NCBI RefSeq assembly: GCF_001675165.1
Contig: NZ_LROS01000003.1
Span: forward strand, 49,804-113,803
Direction of reading: 5' to 3'
Length of the DNA stretch: 64,000 bases
From: Clostridium ragsdalei P11
GTDB taxonomy: Bacteria > Bacillota > Clostridia > Clostridiales > Clostridiaceae
Positions 17,602 to 25,964 of the stretch are shown in pieces. The notes beneath the pieces were generated by a model. It was given only the letters and a program-made list of their open reading frames with translations. It did no database searches and was not told where the DNA came from. Made by a program: the position numbers and the translations under genes. Numbering within the stretch: the first letter of the stretch is position 1; the number at the start of each line of letters is the position of its first letter.

Positions 17602-18966
17602 TTATTTAAGAAATATAGACGCATCTCCAGCAATTTCAGTGAATTTGCCATCTTTAGTTATTCCCATTTTTTCAAGCCACTGATCAAATTCCTTTATAGG
17701 CTTCAATCCAAGTAATTGTCTAAGTGTTGGAGTGTCGTGATAACTTGTACATTGGTAATTAAGCATTACATCATCACCAAAAGGTACACCCATAAAGTAA
17801 TTACAACCAGCCGTCGCAAGAAGTACAGCCAAATTTTCAATATCATTCTGATCTGCTTTCATATGATTTGTATAACAAGCATCACATCCCATAGGTATTC
17901 CAGTAAGTTTTCCCATAAAATGATCCTCAAGTCCAGCTCTTGTAACCTGTTTATTATCATATAAAAATTCAGGTCCTATAAATCCAACAACTGTATTTAC
18001 AAGAAATGGACTATACCTTTTTGCCAGCCCATAACACCTAGCTTCCAATGTCACTTGATCTGCACCATTATGTGCATTTGACGAAAGTTCAGAACCCTGA
18101 CCTGTTTCAAAATACATTACATTAGGGCCTGTGGATGTTCCAAGCTTTGTAACAATTTCCTTTGCTTCATCCAGCATACTTGCAGTTATTCCAAAAGCTT
18201 CATTACCCTTTTGAGTACCAGCAATACTCTGGAAAATCAAATCTGAAGGAGCACCCTTTTTGATAGCTTCCATCTGTGTTGTTACATGTGCAAGCACACA
18301 AGCCTGCGTAGGTATTTCCCACTTATTCTTTATTTCATCAAATTTATTTAAAATTTTAGTTACATTATCTACTGTATCTTCAACAGGATTTAATCCTATT
18401 ACAGCATCACCAATTCCATAGGATAAACCTTCCATAAGAGATGCTACTATGCCATCAATATCATCTGTGGTATGATTTGGCTGTAATCTTGATGAAAGAG
18501 TTCCTTCTAGCCCTATAGTAGTATTGCAGTGAGCTGTTCTTCTAATTTTCCTTGCTCCAACAATAAGATCCATGTTTGACATAAGTTTTGCAACTGCAGC
18601 AACCATCTCACTTGTAAGTCCTCTGCTTACCCTTTTTATTTGCTCACCAGTTGTTTTAATATCTAATATCCATTCTCTAAGTTCACTAACTGACCAATTT
18701 CTAATTTCATTATAAATTTTTTCATTTACAGAATCCTGTATTATTCTTGTTACTTCATCTTCATCATAGTCAACCACAGGATTATTTCTAAGATCTGCTA
18801 ATGTCAAATGGCTTAAAACCACTTTTGCAGCAATTCTCTCAGAAACTGTAGATGCAGCTATACCAGCAAGTTTATCTCCTGATTTTTCCTCATTTGCTTT
18901 TGCAAGCACCTCTTTAACTGATTTAAATTCATACGTTTGACCAAATAATTTGGTTTTTAAAATCAT
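17602..18966 (-). CDS. eutB: EutB ethanolamine ammonia-lyase heavy chain
   Basis: A 454-residue TIM-barrel large subunit that splits ethanolamine into acetaldehyde and ammonia. LSSRLQPNHTTDDIDGIVASL, VIGLNPVEDTVDNV and FETGQGSELSSNAHNGADQVT are the strongly conserved active-site blocks; SSNAHNGADQ holds the cobalamin-proximal residues. Length is normal. The start has a GGGGTGAAGATAA leader and follows eutA with a 15-base gap. Confidence 0.97.
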   Translation of the reverse strand: MILKTKLFGQTYEFKSVKEVLAKANEEKSGDKLAGIAASTVSERIAAKVVLSHLTLADLRNNPVVDYDEDEVTRIIQDSVNEKIYNEIRNWSVSELREWILDIKTTGEQIKRVSRGLTSEMVAAVAKLMSNMDLIVGARKIRRTAHCNTTIGLEGTLSSRLQPNHTTDDIDGIVASLMEGLSYGIGDAVIGLNPVEDTVDNVTKILNKFDEIKNKWEIPTQACVLAHVTTQMEAIKKGAPSDLIFQSIAGTQKGNEAFGITASMLDEAKEIVTKLGTSTGPNVMYFETGQGSELSSNAHNGADQVTLEARCYGLAKRYSPFLVNTVVGFIGPEFLYDNKQVTRAGLEDHFMGKLTGIPMGCDACYTNHMKADQNDIENLAVLLATAGCNYFMGVPFGDDVMLNYQCTSYHDTPTLRQLLGLKPIKEFDQWLEKMGITKDGKFTEIAGDASIFLK

Positions 18967-18981
18967 TTATCTTCACCCCTT

Positions 18982-20418
18982 TTATGAACTAAAAGCTAAC
19001 GTTTTAATAACTACAGGAACAACACGTCCATGCATAAGCGGTTTGCCTACATCTACGTAATCACCTGCTTCTACTTTTATACTGTCAATACAAATGACAT
19101 CTTTTTTATAATCAAGCATCTTATATATTGTTTGTCCAAGTACCTTGCCCATATCATTTTCAACTATTACAAATAGAGGATATTCCTCATCTAAGATATC
19201 TGAAACTCCACTTATTACAGAAGATGCCATTTGCTGCACCTCCTTAAAGCTTGGACTTTTAGTACCATCTATTGCAATTGCAACTTGTTGGAATTCATTT
19301 TCCACCTTAAACCAATGAAGCCTTTCCTTTAAAGTTTCTGATATATAACTGCAATCAATACTATTATTTCTTTGATGAACTCTAACTACAGGAACATTTT
19401 TTATAGGAAACACATTCTTTGTATAGGTTATTGTGCTTCCACTTATATCAGTGGTATGAGATCCTGCACCTACAACTGTAGCTCTTATAGTTTCTCTGGA
19501 TTTTTCCAAATTAAATTTTTGCGTAAGTATGGAATTCTTTATACATCTTCCAAGCAGTATACCAATATCTCCATATTTATAAACATCTTCTTCATCGCCT
19601 CCAGCATATATATAATTTGCTACTCCTCCAGAAAAAGTAATACAATCAATGTTGTAATTTAATTTAAGACCTTTGTTGGTGATTATTTCTTCATATTCAT
19701 GCGTTTGGTTTTTCATTCCAACAGATTGTTCAAGAAGCTCCACCATCTTTCTAACAATATTTTCAACATCAGAAATGTCAGGTATTTCACCAACTTTTAT
19801 GTTTATTCCATATTTATCAGCTAGTTTTTTAATTTTAGAAGCAATATATGTTATCTGATGTGTATTTTTATCTATTTTTATAAGTCGCCCTCCTATATCA
19901 AGACAACCAGTGTCAATTACTTCACCTTCTTTAAAAACTGCAAGATTTGTAGTTCCTCCTCCAATATCCATATTAGCTGCAGTACAATTTTCTTCTTTTG
20001 ATATAATGTTTGTGCCTGCTCCTTTGCCTGCAATAATGGATTCCAAATCAGGCCCTGCTGTAGCAACTACAAAATCTCCGGCGAGACCGCTCATTTCATC
20101 TAGAATCTCTCTTGCATTTTCTTTTCTTGCAGTTTCACCAGTAATTATTATTGCTCCCGTTTCAACTTCTTCAGGTTTTATACCTGCTTTCTTATATTCA
20201 GATTCTACAATTTTTCTTACTGATGAACCATCTATTTCATTTTGTGATATCAAAGGTGTAAAATAAATATTACTTTTATATATAACCTTTTTATCTACTA
20301 TATTTATTTTGGGTATTGAAAAACTAGATGCCATATTTTCAATAGTAATCCTGCTAAAAACAAGTTGTGTCGTAGATGTTCCAATATCAATTCCCACACT
20401 CAATATTTCCTGCTTCAA
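18982..20418 (-). CDS. eutA: EutA reactivating factor for ethanolamine ammonia-lyase
   Basis: A 478-residue actin-fold protein that swaps damaged cobalamin out of EutBC at the cost of ATP. GIDIGTSTTQLVFSR is at residue 9, ANMDIGGGTTNLAVFKEG near 148 and CITFSGGVANYIY near 260. First gene after an ANTAR-controlled terminator, so expression of everything from here to eutQ should depend on EutV antitermination. Confidence 0.95.
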   Translation of the reverse strand: MKQEILSVGIDIGTSTTQLVFSRITIENMASSFSIPKINIVDKKVIYKSNIYFTPLISQNEIDGSSVRKIVESEYKKAGIKPEEVETGAIIITGETARKENAREILDEMSGLAGDFVVATAGPDLESIIAGKGAGTNIISKEENCTAANMDIGGGTTNLAVFKEGEVIDTGCLDIGGRLIKIDKNTHQITYIASKIKKLADKYGINIKVGEIPDISDVENIVRKMVELLEQSVGMKNQTHEYEEIITNKGLKLNYNIDCITFSGGVANYIYAGGDEEDVYKYGDIGILLGRCIKNSILTQKFNLEKSRETIRATVVGAGSHTTDISGSTITYTKNVFPIKNVPVVRVHQRNNSIDCSYISETLKERLHWFKVENEFQQVAIAIDGTKSPSFKEVQQMASSVISGVSDILDEEYPLFVIVENDMGKVLGQTIYKMLDYKKDVICIDSIKVEAGDYVDVGKPLMHGRVVPVVIKTLAFSS

Positions 20419-20455
20419 TTTATCACTTCCCTTCTATTAATATTTAGATGAAATT

Positions 20456-20493
20456 TTTCAAAAAACAAAAGTCCAAAGTTTTTTAACTTTGGG
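20456..20493 (-). terminator. ANTAR-regulated terminator upstream of eutA
   Basis: On the minus strand CCAAAGTT / AACTTTGG (20473-20492) with a T-rich tail. The 5' stem overlaps the second ANTAR hairpin, so the two are mutually exclusive. Confidence 0.85.
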
Positions 20494-20525
20494 CTCCATT
20501 GCCATACATAACACTTCATTGTGTT
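20491..20525 (-). promoter_or_regulatory. Dual-hairpin ANTAR (EutV) target before eutA
   Basis: Minus strand: P1 is AACAC-AATGAA-GTGTT (20510-20525) and P2 is GGC-AATGGA-GCC (20492-20503). Both hexaloops have A at position 1 and G at position 4, the signature of ANTAR RNA targets. P2 overlaps the terminator that follows. Confidence 0.85.
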
Positions 20526-20530
20526 AAAAT

Positions 20531-21946
20531 TTAATTTTCGCTATTTTTAAAATCAAAAACAACTTTAGTACCTCTATTGTTTGAACTCATATTAAGATCT
20601 CCTAAAAGCTTTTCCTTAACAATGCTTTTTACTATATTAAGTCCAAGACTTTTCCTGTCAACATTATCTATATCAAATCCTATTCCGTCATCAATAACAG
20701 ATATGCTTGAATACATCTTACCATTGTCTATTTTAATATGTATACTTCCCTCCTCTTTTTCCTCAAAAGCATGTTCAATAGAATTTTCAATAAGTTCATT
20801 TACTACAAGTGATATAGATGTTGCCTTATCTGAATTGACTTTAAAATTATTACCAGAAACATCAATATATATCTTCCTTGATGAACTGCAGCTATACATT
20901 TTTATTTTTTCAACAACTTTTCCTATAACTTCTTTTATATCAACATCATCCATTCCATTTTGTGATAGGATTTCATGCGTTGCAGCTATGCTTAATATGC
21001 GATTCATACTTTGCTTAAGTGCAATTTTAGTCTGTTCATTTTCTATTCTCCTTGCCTGCAAGTTAAGAAGACTTGCAATCATCTGTAAATTATTCTTAAC
21101 TCTATGATGTATTTCTTTAAAGGCAACAGACTTTAGCATCAATTCTTTTTCTTGCTGTTTAAATTTTGTTATATCTTTTATCATCATAACTATCCCAACT
21201 GACCTTAAATTTTCAAATACATATTTCACTTGTAAAGTGTAATTACTTATGTTTACTTCTGAAACACTAAACTGCTTTTTTGACATAACATTTTTAAATG
21301 AATTATCGTCAAGACATACGTTATTAAAATGCATGCCCACTATATTATCTTTATATCCAAGGGCTTTATATAACCCATTTGCAACCGAGTTAGTGAACTC
21401 CACAACTCCATTTTCATCAAAGATTATAATAGCATCATCCAAATAATTCGTAATAGTTCCCTCATTTCCTGTTAATGAAAGAAGATTATTGGTAAGTTCC
21501 TCTGTAGTTTCAGCTAACATTTCCATATACTTGTTTTTATTAATATCTTCTGTTATGTCTTTTTCCACTATTATGACCCCTATGACATTCTTATTCCTAT
21601 TTCTTATTGGGGCAACTGTTTGGCTTACATTTTCATTCTCCTGAGTAACAGCCTTCATATCTTTTGTTGAAATTCCAAGTTCAAGTGTCCTTAGCGCTGC
21701 CGGCTCGTTTTCACGTAGTGCCAGTTCACCAATTACACTATTTTTATACATAGACTGACAATTTACAGGTTTTGCTTCAGATACAACTATAGCTTTATTC
21801 AAATCTTTTGTAGGACAATCTATAAATACGTCTGCTTGGACAAGATCAGATATTGTTGGAAGTATCTTTGATACTTCTATTATTTTTTTGATATCGCTTT
21901 CAGAAAGATTTGTGTACATTTTGCATAAATTTAAAATCGTATTCAT
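20531..21946 (-). CDS. eutW: EutW sensor histidine kinase
   Basis: A 471-residue cytosolic sensor kinase without membrane segments. The N-terminal ~140 residues form the presumed ethanolamine-sensing region; a PAS domain follows (about 160-275). The HisKA_2-type phosphoacceptor block AFKEIHHRVKNNLQMIASLL (near 280) and an HATPase domain with NELIENSIEHAF and GIGFDI complete it. In Enterococcus the homologue phosphorylates EutV in response to ethanolamine. Lies directly after eutV; the ANTAR leader of eutA begins within about ten bases of its stop. Confidence 0.93.
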   Translation of the reverse strand: MNTILNLCKMYTNLSESDIKKIIEVSKILPTISDLVQADVFIDCPTKDLNKAIVVSEAKPVNCQSMYKNSVIGELALRENEPAALRTLELGISTKDMKAVTQENENVSQTVAPIRNRNKNVIGVIIVEKDITEDINKNKYMEMLAETTEELTNNLLSLTGNEGTITNYLDDAIIIFDENGVVEFTNSVANGLYKALGYKDNIVGMHFNNVCLDDNSFKNVMSKKQFSVSEVNISNYTLQVKYVFENLRSVGIVMMIKDITKFKQQEKELMLKSVAFKEIHHRVKNNLQMIASLLNLQARRIENEQTKIALKQSMNRILSIAATHEILSQNGMDDVDIKEVIGKVVEKIKMYSCSSSRKIYIDVSGNNFKVNSDKATSISLVVNELIENSIEHAFEEKEEGSIHIKIDNGKMYSSISVIDDGIGFDIDNVDRKSLGLNIVKSIVKEKLLGDLNMSSNNRGTKVVFDFKNSEN

Positions 21947-21964
21947 ATTAATGTATACCCCAAA

Positions 21965-22537
21965 TCATATATCAAAAGATACTATTATAGTTGAAGCAAT
22001 ATCTTTCATAGAGCACCTTTTATTCATACTTAATGTTCTAAGTCGTGTAAAAGCCTCACCTTCACTGATCTTATATTTGTCCATTAACAATCCCTTTGCC
22101 TTTTCAATTCTCTTTCTAGCTTCAAGCTTATCCTTAGCATTTTTTACATTATTTTTCATATCCTTCATTTCTTCTGATTTCGATATAGCTATTTCTACTG
22201 CTGGTATTAAATTTTTTTCATCCACAGGCTTCACTACATAACTTATGACCTGAGCCTCTTTAGCCCTCTCAATAAATTCACTGCCGCTGTATGCACTTAG
22301 AATTAATACTGCACCTGCAATATTTTCATCATTAATTATCTTTGCAGCAGCTAGTCCATCTACTAAAGGCATTTTGATATCCATAATTACTAAGTCCGGT
22401 AAATTTTTTCTGCATAGTTCTATTGCATCAAATCCATCTACCGCCTCACCTACAACATTGTAACCGGACGATTCGAGTATTTCTTTAATGTCCATCCTAG
22501 TAATAGGTTCATCATCGGCTATCACTATTCTTTTCAT
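21965..22537 (-). CDS. eutV: EutV response regulator with ANTAR RNA-binding domain
   Basis: A 190-residue antiterminator. The receiver domain has DDE at 8-10 and phospho-acceptor Asp53 in LVIMDIKMPLVDG. The C-terminal ANTAR domain reads RKRIEKAKGLLMDKYKISEG through EAFTRLRTLSMNKR. Phosphorylated EutV dimers should bind the two dual-hairpin sites in this operon (20.5 and 24.7 kb) and prevent termination. Gap to eutW is 18 bases. Confidence 0.95.
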   Translation of the reverse strand: MKRIVIADDEPITRMDIKEILESSGYNVVGEAVDGFDAIELCRKNLPDLVIMDIKMPLVDGLAAAKIINDENIAGAVLILSAYSGSEFIERAKEAQVISYVVKPVDEKNLIPAVEIAISKSEEMKDMKNNVKNAKDKLEARKRIEKAKGLLMDKYKISEGEAFTRLRTLSMNKRCSMKDIASTIIVSFDI

Positions 22538-22599
22538 ACTATCCTCTCCCTTTAATCACTTTCTACCTCATTGTAGCATAAAATTTCAAATACATAGTA

Positions 22600-23034
22600 T
22601 TAATTTATATCAAGCCATTTCTTTAATGCATTAATACCTTCACTTTTCATTGAGCTAACTTTAAAAATATACCTTGCACCTGCGCTAACTAAAAAATTTT
22701 CTGCTGCTTTTAGTGCTTGTTCATCATTGCACAAATCAATTTTTGTTATAATTCCAATAACAGGTTTGGAAAACATAGAACTAAAGCCAGGTGGAAAAAT
22801 ACTTACTTTACTCGTACAATCATGTACAAGTGCTATGACATCACAATCAGAAGAAGTATTATTAAGAGCTCTATAGTATCTTACATTTTCTACATATTCA
22901 CCTGGGGTATCTATAGTATCACTGAAGAAGTTCATTGCCTGGGTCTTTTTATATTTAATATCTTTATTATGTATAGCCTGATACAGCGTAGTTTTACCAC
23001 AGCCTGTTCTGCCTACAAACATTACTCTTTTCAA
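22600..23034 (-). CDS. eutP: EutP/PduV-family small GTPase
   Basis: A 144-residue P-loop protein. The Walker A GRTGCGKT is at 8-15, a switch-like DTIDTPGEYVEN near 40, and the guanine-specificity motif TKID near 95. Members are Ras-like NTPases of BMC loci; acetate kinase activity has been reported for one EutP. Typical length. Second-to-last of the small cluster eutG-S-P before the two-component pair. Confidence 0.92.
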   Translation of the reverse strand: MKRVMFVGRTGCGKTTLYQAIHNKDIKYKKTQAMNFFSDTIDTPGEYVENVRYYRALNNTSSDCDVIALVHDCTSKVSIFPPGFSSMFSKPVIGIITKIDLCNDEQALKAAENFLVSAGARYIFKVSSMKSEGINALKKWLDIN

Positions 23035-23045
23035 ACCTTCTCCTC

Positions 23046-23399
23046 CTATGATTTTGTTATGGGTGATACTGTAAAATTAAGTACATCTCTAAGTAAAAGA
23101 ATTATTCCATCCAGTGCAGTTTCCACACTTCCTATATCTCCAACTATAACCAGAGCTCCACTGAATCTATCCATAAATCCTATTTTTACATTTCCCGATT
23201 TAGTAGCAACATCACCAGCTATTATTGCAGCTTCACTTGGCGTCAGTGTCAATATACCTACCGCTTCATTGTATTCACCAGATAATCCTAATTTTTGATA
23301 AAGATCTTTATCTGGATGTGCAATTATATGAGATAATGTTACCTGCTTACCAGGAACAAATTCTTCAATTATTCTATCTCTTTTTTCCAAAGTCACCAT
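23046..23399 (-). CDS. eutS: EutS bent hexameric BMC shell protein
   Basis: A 117-residue BMC protein of the circularly permuted EutS/PduU type. It begins with a beta-barrel-forming N-terminus (RIIEEFVPGKQVTLSHIIAHP) and has LTLTPSEAAIIAGDVATKSG and the bend-associated DRFSGALVIVGD region. Together with eutM, eutL, the K-like gene and eutN it gives a full shell set. Confidence 0.95.
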   Translation of the reverse strand: MVTLEKRDRIIEEFVPGKQVTLSHIIAHPDKDLYQKLGLSGEYNEAVGILTLTPSEAAIIAGDVATKSGNVKIGFMDRFSGALVIVGDIGSVETALDGIILLLRDVLNFTVSPITKS

Positions 23400-23425
23400 T
23401 CCTTTAATAAAGTTATAGATTTAAT

Positions 23426-24598
23426 TTATTCTTTAGAAAAAACCCTCTTAAACAAATTTTCAACATCCTTTATTTCAGGAATTCTCGGATTTGTTTTTGT
23501 ACATCTATCATTTAGGGCAGTTATCGATAACTCATGAATCTCATTATCCAAATTTTCACATAAAACTTCACAATTATTAATACATTTAGGTAAGTTAAGT
23601 TTATTCATCAGTATCTTAACTGCTGCAATCAAACTCCTAACACCTTCAAATTGGTTAGATGCTGGAAGTCCCAAGAATTTTGATATTTCAGTATACCTAT
23701 ATGCTGCACTAGAATGGTTTATCTTTCCTTGTAAGTTTTTAAGGTTTGCATTATACTCTATTACGTATGGAAGAAGTAGTCCATTTGCTCTTCCATGCGG
23801 TATATGAATTTTTCCACCAAGTGCATGAGCCATGCCATGGTTAAGTCCAAGGGAAGCATTTGTAAATGCCATACCTGCTATGCAGGATGCATTATGCATC
23901 TTCGTTCTAGCTTCTTCATCATCTCCATTTTCATATGCGGCTAACAAGTATTTAAATACCATTTTTATTGATTTTTCTGCCAGTGCATCAGAATAATCTG
24001 ATCTATTTGTAGAAACATATGCTTCAATTCCATGTGTAAGTACGTCTATTCCTGTTTCTGATGTGGTAGCTTTTGGCACTGATTTTACAAGTTCAATATC
24101 AAGTACCGCCTGATCCGGCGTCAAATTGTCATCAACAAGAGCATATTTGACTCCTTTTTGCTTATCAGTTACAATACAAAAGTTAGTAACCTCAGAGCCT
24201 GTACCACTTGTTGTCGGAATTGCTATAAACAGGGGCTCTTTCATTTCGTTATTCAATTCATTATTTACATACTGACAAAAATACCTTATTCCTTTTGCAG
24301 AATCAATAGCTGATCCTCCTCCAAGTGCTATAAGTACATCAGGTTTAAATTTAACAGCTTCCTGCACTCCTTTTATAATAACTTCAACAGGAGGATCTGG
24401 TACTATATCTGAAAATATATCATACTCTATATGTGCCTTATCAAGCTGTTCAGTAATTTTATCAACCGTTGATGACTTAACCATAAATGGATCTGCAGCG
24501 ATTAAAGCTTTCTTACATTTTAATTCACACAAATGATTTAAAGCATCAGTACCAAAATAAACCTTTGGTTTAACATTAAAATTTTTCACAATAATCAT
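23426..24598 (-). CDS. eutG: EutG iron-containing alcohol dehydrogenase
   Basis: A 390-residue group III alcohol dehydrogenase reducing acetaldehyde to ethanol and recycling NADH in the compartment. ALGGGSAIDSAKGIRYF (near 90) binds nucleotide. TSGTGSEVT and the metal-binding His residues in GLNHGMAHALGGKIHIPHGRAN are present. First structural gene behind the operon promoter and the first ANTAR leader. Confidence 0.93.
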   Translation of the reverse strand: MIIVKNFNVKPKVYFGTDALNHLCELKCKKALIAADPFMVKSSTVDKITEQLDKAHIEYDIFSDIVPDPPVEVIIKGVQEAVKFKPDVLIALGGGSAIDSAKGIRYFCQYVNNELNNEMKEPLFIAIPTTSGTGSEVTNFCIVTDKQKGVKYALVDDNLTPDQAVLDIELVKSVPKATTSETGIDVLTHGIEAYVSTNRSDYSDALAEKSIKMVFKYLLAAYENGDDEEARTKMHNASCIAGMAFTNASLGLNHGMAHALGGKIHIPHGRANGLLLPYVIEYNANLKNLQGKINHSSAAYRYTEISKFLGLPASNQFEGVRSLIAAVKILMNKLNLPKCINNCEVLCENLDNEIHELSITALNDRCTKTNPRIPEIKDVENLFKRVFSKE

Positions 24599-24684
24599 AC
24601 TCCAATTTAATAAAATATCTATGAAACTTCACATTAGTCATATTAAATTTTGTAATTTTTTGATAGCTACCAATAAAATAAAAA

Positions 24685-24721
24685 AAGCTTCCTAAGAATA
24701 TAAATATTCTTTTAGAAGCTT
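24685..24721 (-). terminator. ANTAR-regulated leader terminator upstream of eutG
   Basis: Minus-strand stem AAGCTTCTAAAAGAAT / ATTCTTAGGAAGCTT followed by TTTTTATTTTATT. The 5' arm AAGCTT is shared with the P2 hairpin of the ANTAR site. Confidence 0.88.
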
Positions 24722-24747
24722 CATCGCTTTTTCATACATCATTGTAT
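24716..24747 (-). promoter_or_regulatory. Dual-hairpin ANTAR (EutV) target before eutG
   Basis: Minus strand: P1 ATAC-AATGAT-GTAT (24734-24747) and P2 AAGC-GATGAA-GCTT (24716-24729). P1 has A1/G4; P2 has G at position 4 but G rather than A at position 1. P2 overlaps the terminator 5' stem. Confidence 0.8.
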
Positions 24748-24790
24748 AAATTTTTATTTTATTTTAAATATTTAACTAATTTCTGATTTT

Positions 24791-24819
24791 ATTTTACACT
24801 TCTATGCTTGTATAGTCAA
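24791..24819 (-). promoter_or_regulatory. eut operon promoter
   Basis: Minus-strand TTGACT (24814-24819) and TAAAAT (24791-24796) spaced by 17 bases. A leader of about 190 bases to eutG contains the ANTAR site and terminator. Confidence 0.8.
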
Positions 24820-24858
24820 TATTTTTATATATCGTTTACACCGTATATAAAAATATTT
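24819..24858. promoter_or_regulatory. Inverted repeat just upstream of the eut promoter
   Basis: AATATTTTTATATA and TATATAAAAATATT flank a 12-base centre, abutting the -35 element. Candidate activator or repressor site (carbon or nitrogen control). The AT composition means chance is possible. Confidence 0.45.
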
Positions 24859-24859
24859 T

Positions 24860-25140
24860 TCTCCTATCACAATAAAATAAACGCCTTAAACTCATAATAT
24901 CTAATTAATTCACAGATTATCTTAGTATTTAAACATTATGCATTGCTCCACTTCTATTACAGAAACTTTCCCTCTACTATAAACTGTTCCATATCTATAT
25001 TTTCGCCACCTTTACGAATTATTACATAGTCAATGGCTGGATATATAAATCCTATCTAAACTATCAAAGTCTTTTCTTGGTTCCACACAGCAGAGAAACA
25101 ATAAACTTCAAATTTACTGCCATACCACAAATATCTAATA
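24860..25140. other. Intergenic region with a possible gene relic
   Basis: No intact gene. Minus-strand translation gives a short open stretch GFIYPAIDYVIIRKGGENID continuing MEQFIVEGKFL before two stops. It looks like a gene tail, but I do not recognise the family. Confidence 0.35.
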
Positions 25141-25142
25141 GC

Positions 25143-25175
25143 TGATCAGGACTAGCATAGTACTAGTCCTGATCA
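25143..25175. terminator. Perfect 13-bp hairpin after the DUF975 gene
   Basis: TGATCAGGACTAG / CTAGTCCTGATCA with a 7-base loop, between the convergent ends near 25.2 kb. The T-run is weak, so termination is only probable. Confidence 0.55.
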
Positions 25176-25198
25176 ATAAATTGAAGAAATTACTATTG

Positions 25199-25804
25199 TT
25201 AGTTATTCAATATTGATACAGACTTTACATCCTGATAGAAATTTGCGGTAACCGCCTGCATATAAGGACATACAAAAATAAATCCTATGCCAAAAGTAAC
25301 AACTGAAAGTATTATCCATCCTAAAAAGCTGATCAATAAGCAAAATAACTCCCATTTGTGTCCATACATCATTTTCTTGCTCTCATCAAGTGCCTCAAGT
25401 GCAGGCATATCTGGGTTTTCACTAAGAACATACATCGCCATAGAGTACCTCAATGATGCTATTAATCCTGGTATAATAAGTAACAGTGACCATAAAAAAA
25501 TAAATATACTCATAACAACATATAGTATTATTGAAGAACCTAGATTTTTAAACCCATCGAACAGATCCTCCACTTGGAACTTCTCAGATTTTACAAGTTT
25601 TATAAAGCATCCTACAACACCAAGGGTAAGTGGTCCAACAATCAAAAAAGAAATAATGATACCTGTATGCGGCATAAAATTTATACCAATAATAATTAGT
25701 GAATACACAAGGCACACTAAAATACACTTACCCCAGTTACCCTTTAACTGATCCCTAGATACTTTCCTCAGCTGATAACTAGTACGAACAGAAGCATTAC
25801 TCAT
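25199..25804 (-). CDS. DUF975 family membrane protein
   Basis: A 201-residue protein with about five hydrophobic segments and a basic N-terminus (SYQLRKVSRDQLKGNWGKCI). The family-typical LRYSMAMYVLSENPDMPALEALDESKKMMYGHKWELF block lies at about 120-155. DUF975 proteins are uncharacterised membrane proteins common in clostridia. Start ATG 25804 has AGGGGATTAAAA upstream. Monocistronic. Confidence 0.85.
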   Translation of the reverse strand: MSNASVRTSYQLRKVSRDQLKGNWGKCILVCLVYSLIIIGINFMPHTGIIISFLIVGPLTLGVVGCFIKLVKSEKFQVEDLFDGFKNLGSSIILYVVMSIFIFLWSLLLIIPGLIASLRYSMAMYVLSENPDMPALEALDESKKMMYGHKWELFCLLISFLGWIILSVVTFGIGFIFVCPYMQAVTANFYQDVKSVSILNN

Positions 25805-25964
25805 TTTTAATCCCCTCTCAAATACATCTATTTTGCCCTACATATTACTGAAAAAAGTTACAACTATATTAACTTATGATCTATCAAATAAAACTGTTAA
25901 TTTATTTAAATGTAATTCAAATTTATTCTTTGAAAATTGAGCAGTATGATATATCATATAACTA

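Noticed and set aside
24600..25140. Cobalamin riboswitch in the eut leader
   Set aside because: No B12-box-like GCCACTG sequence in the minus-strand leader; the ANTAR terminator explains the structure.
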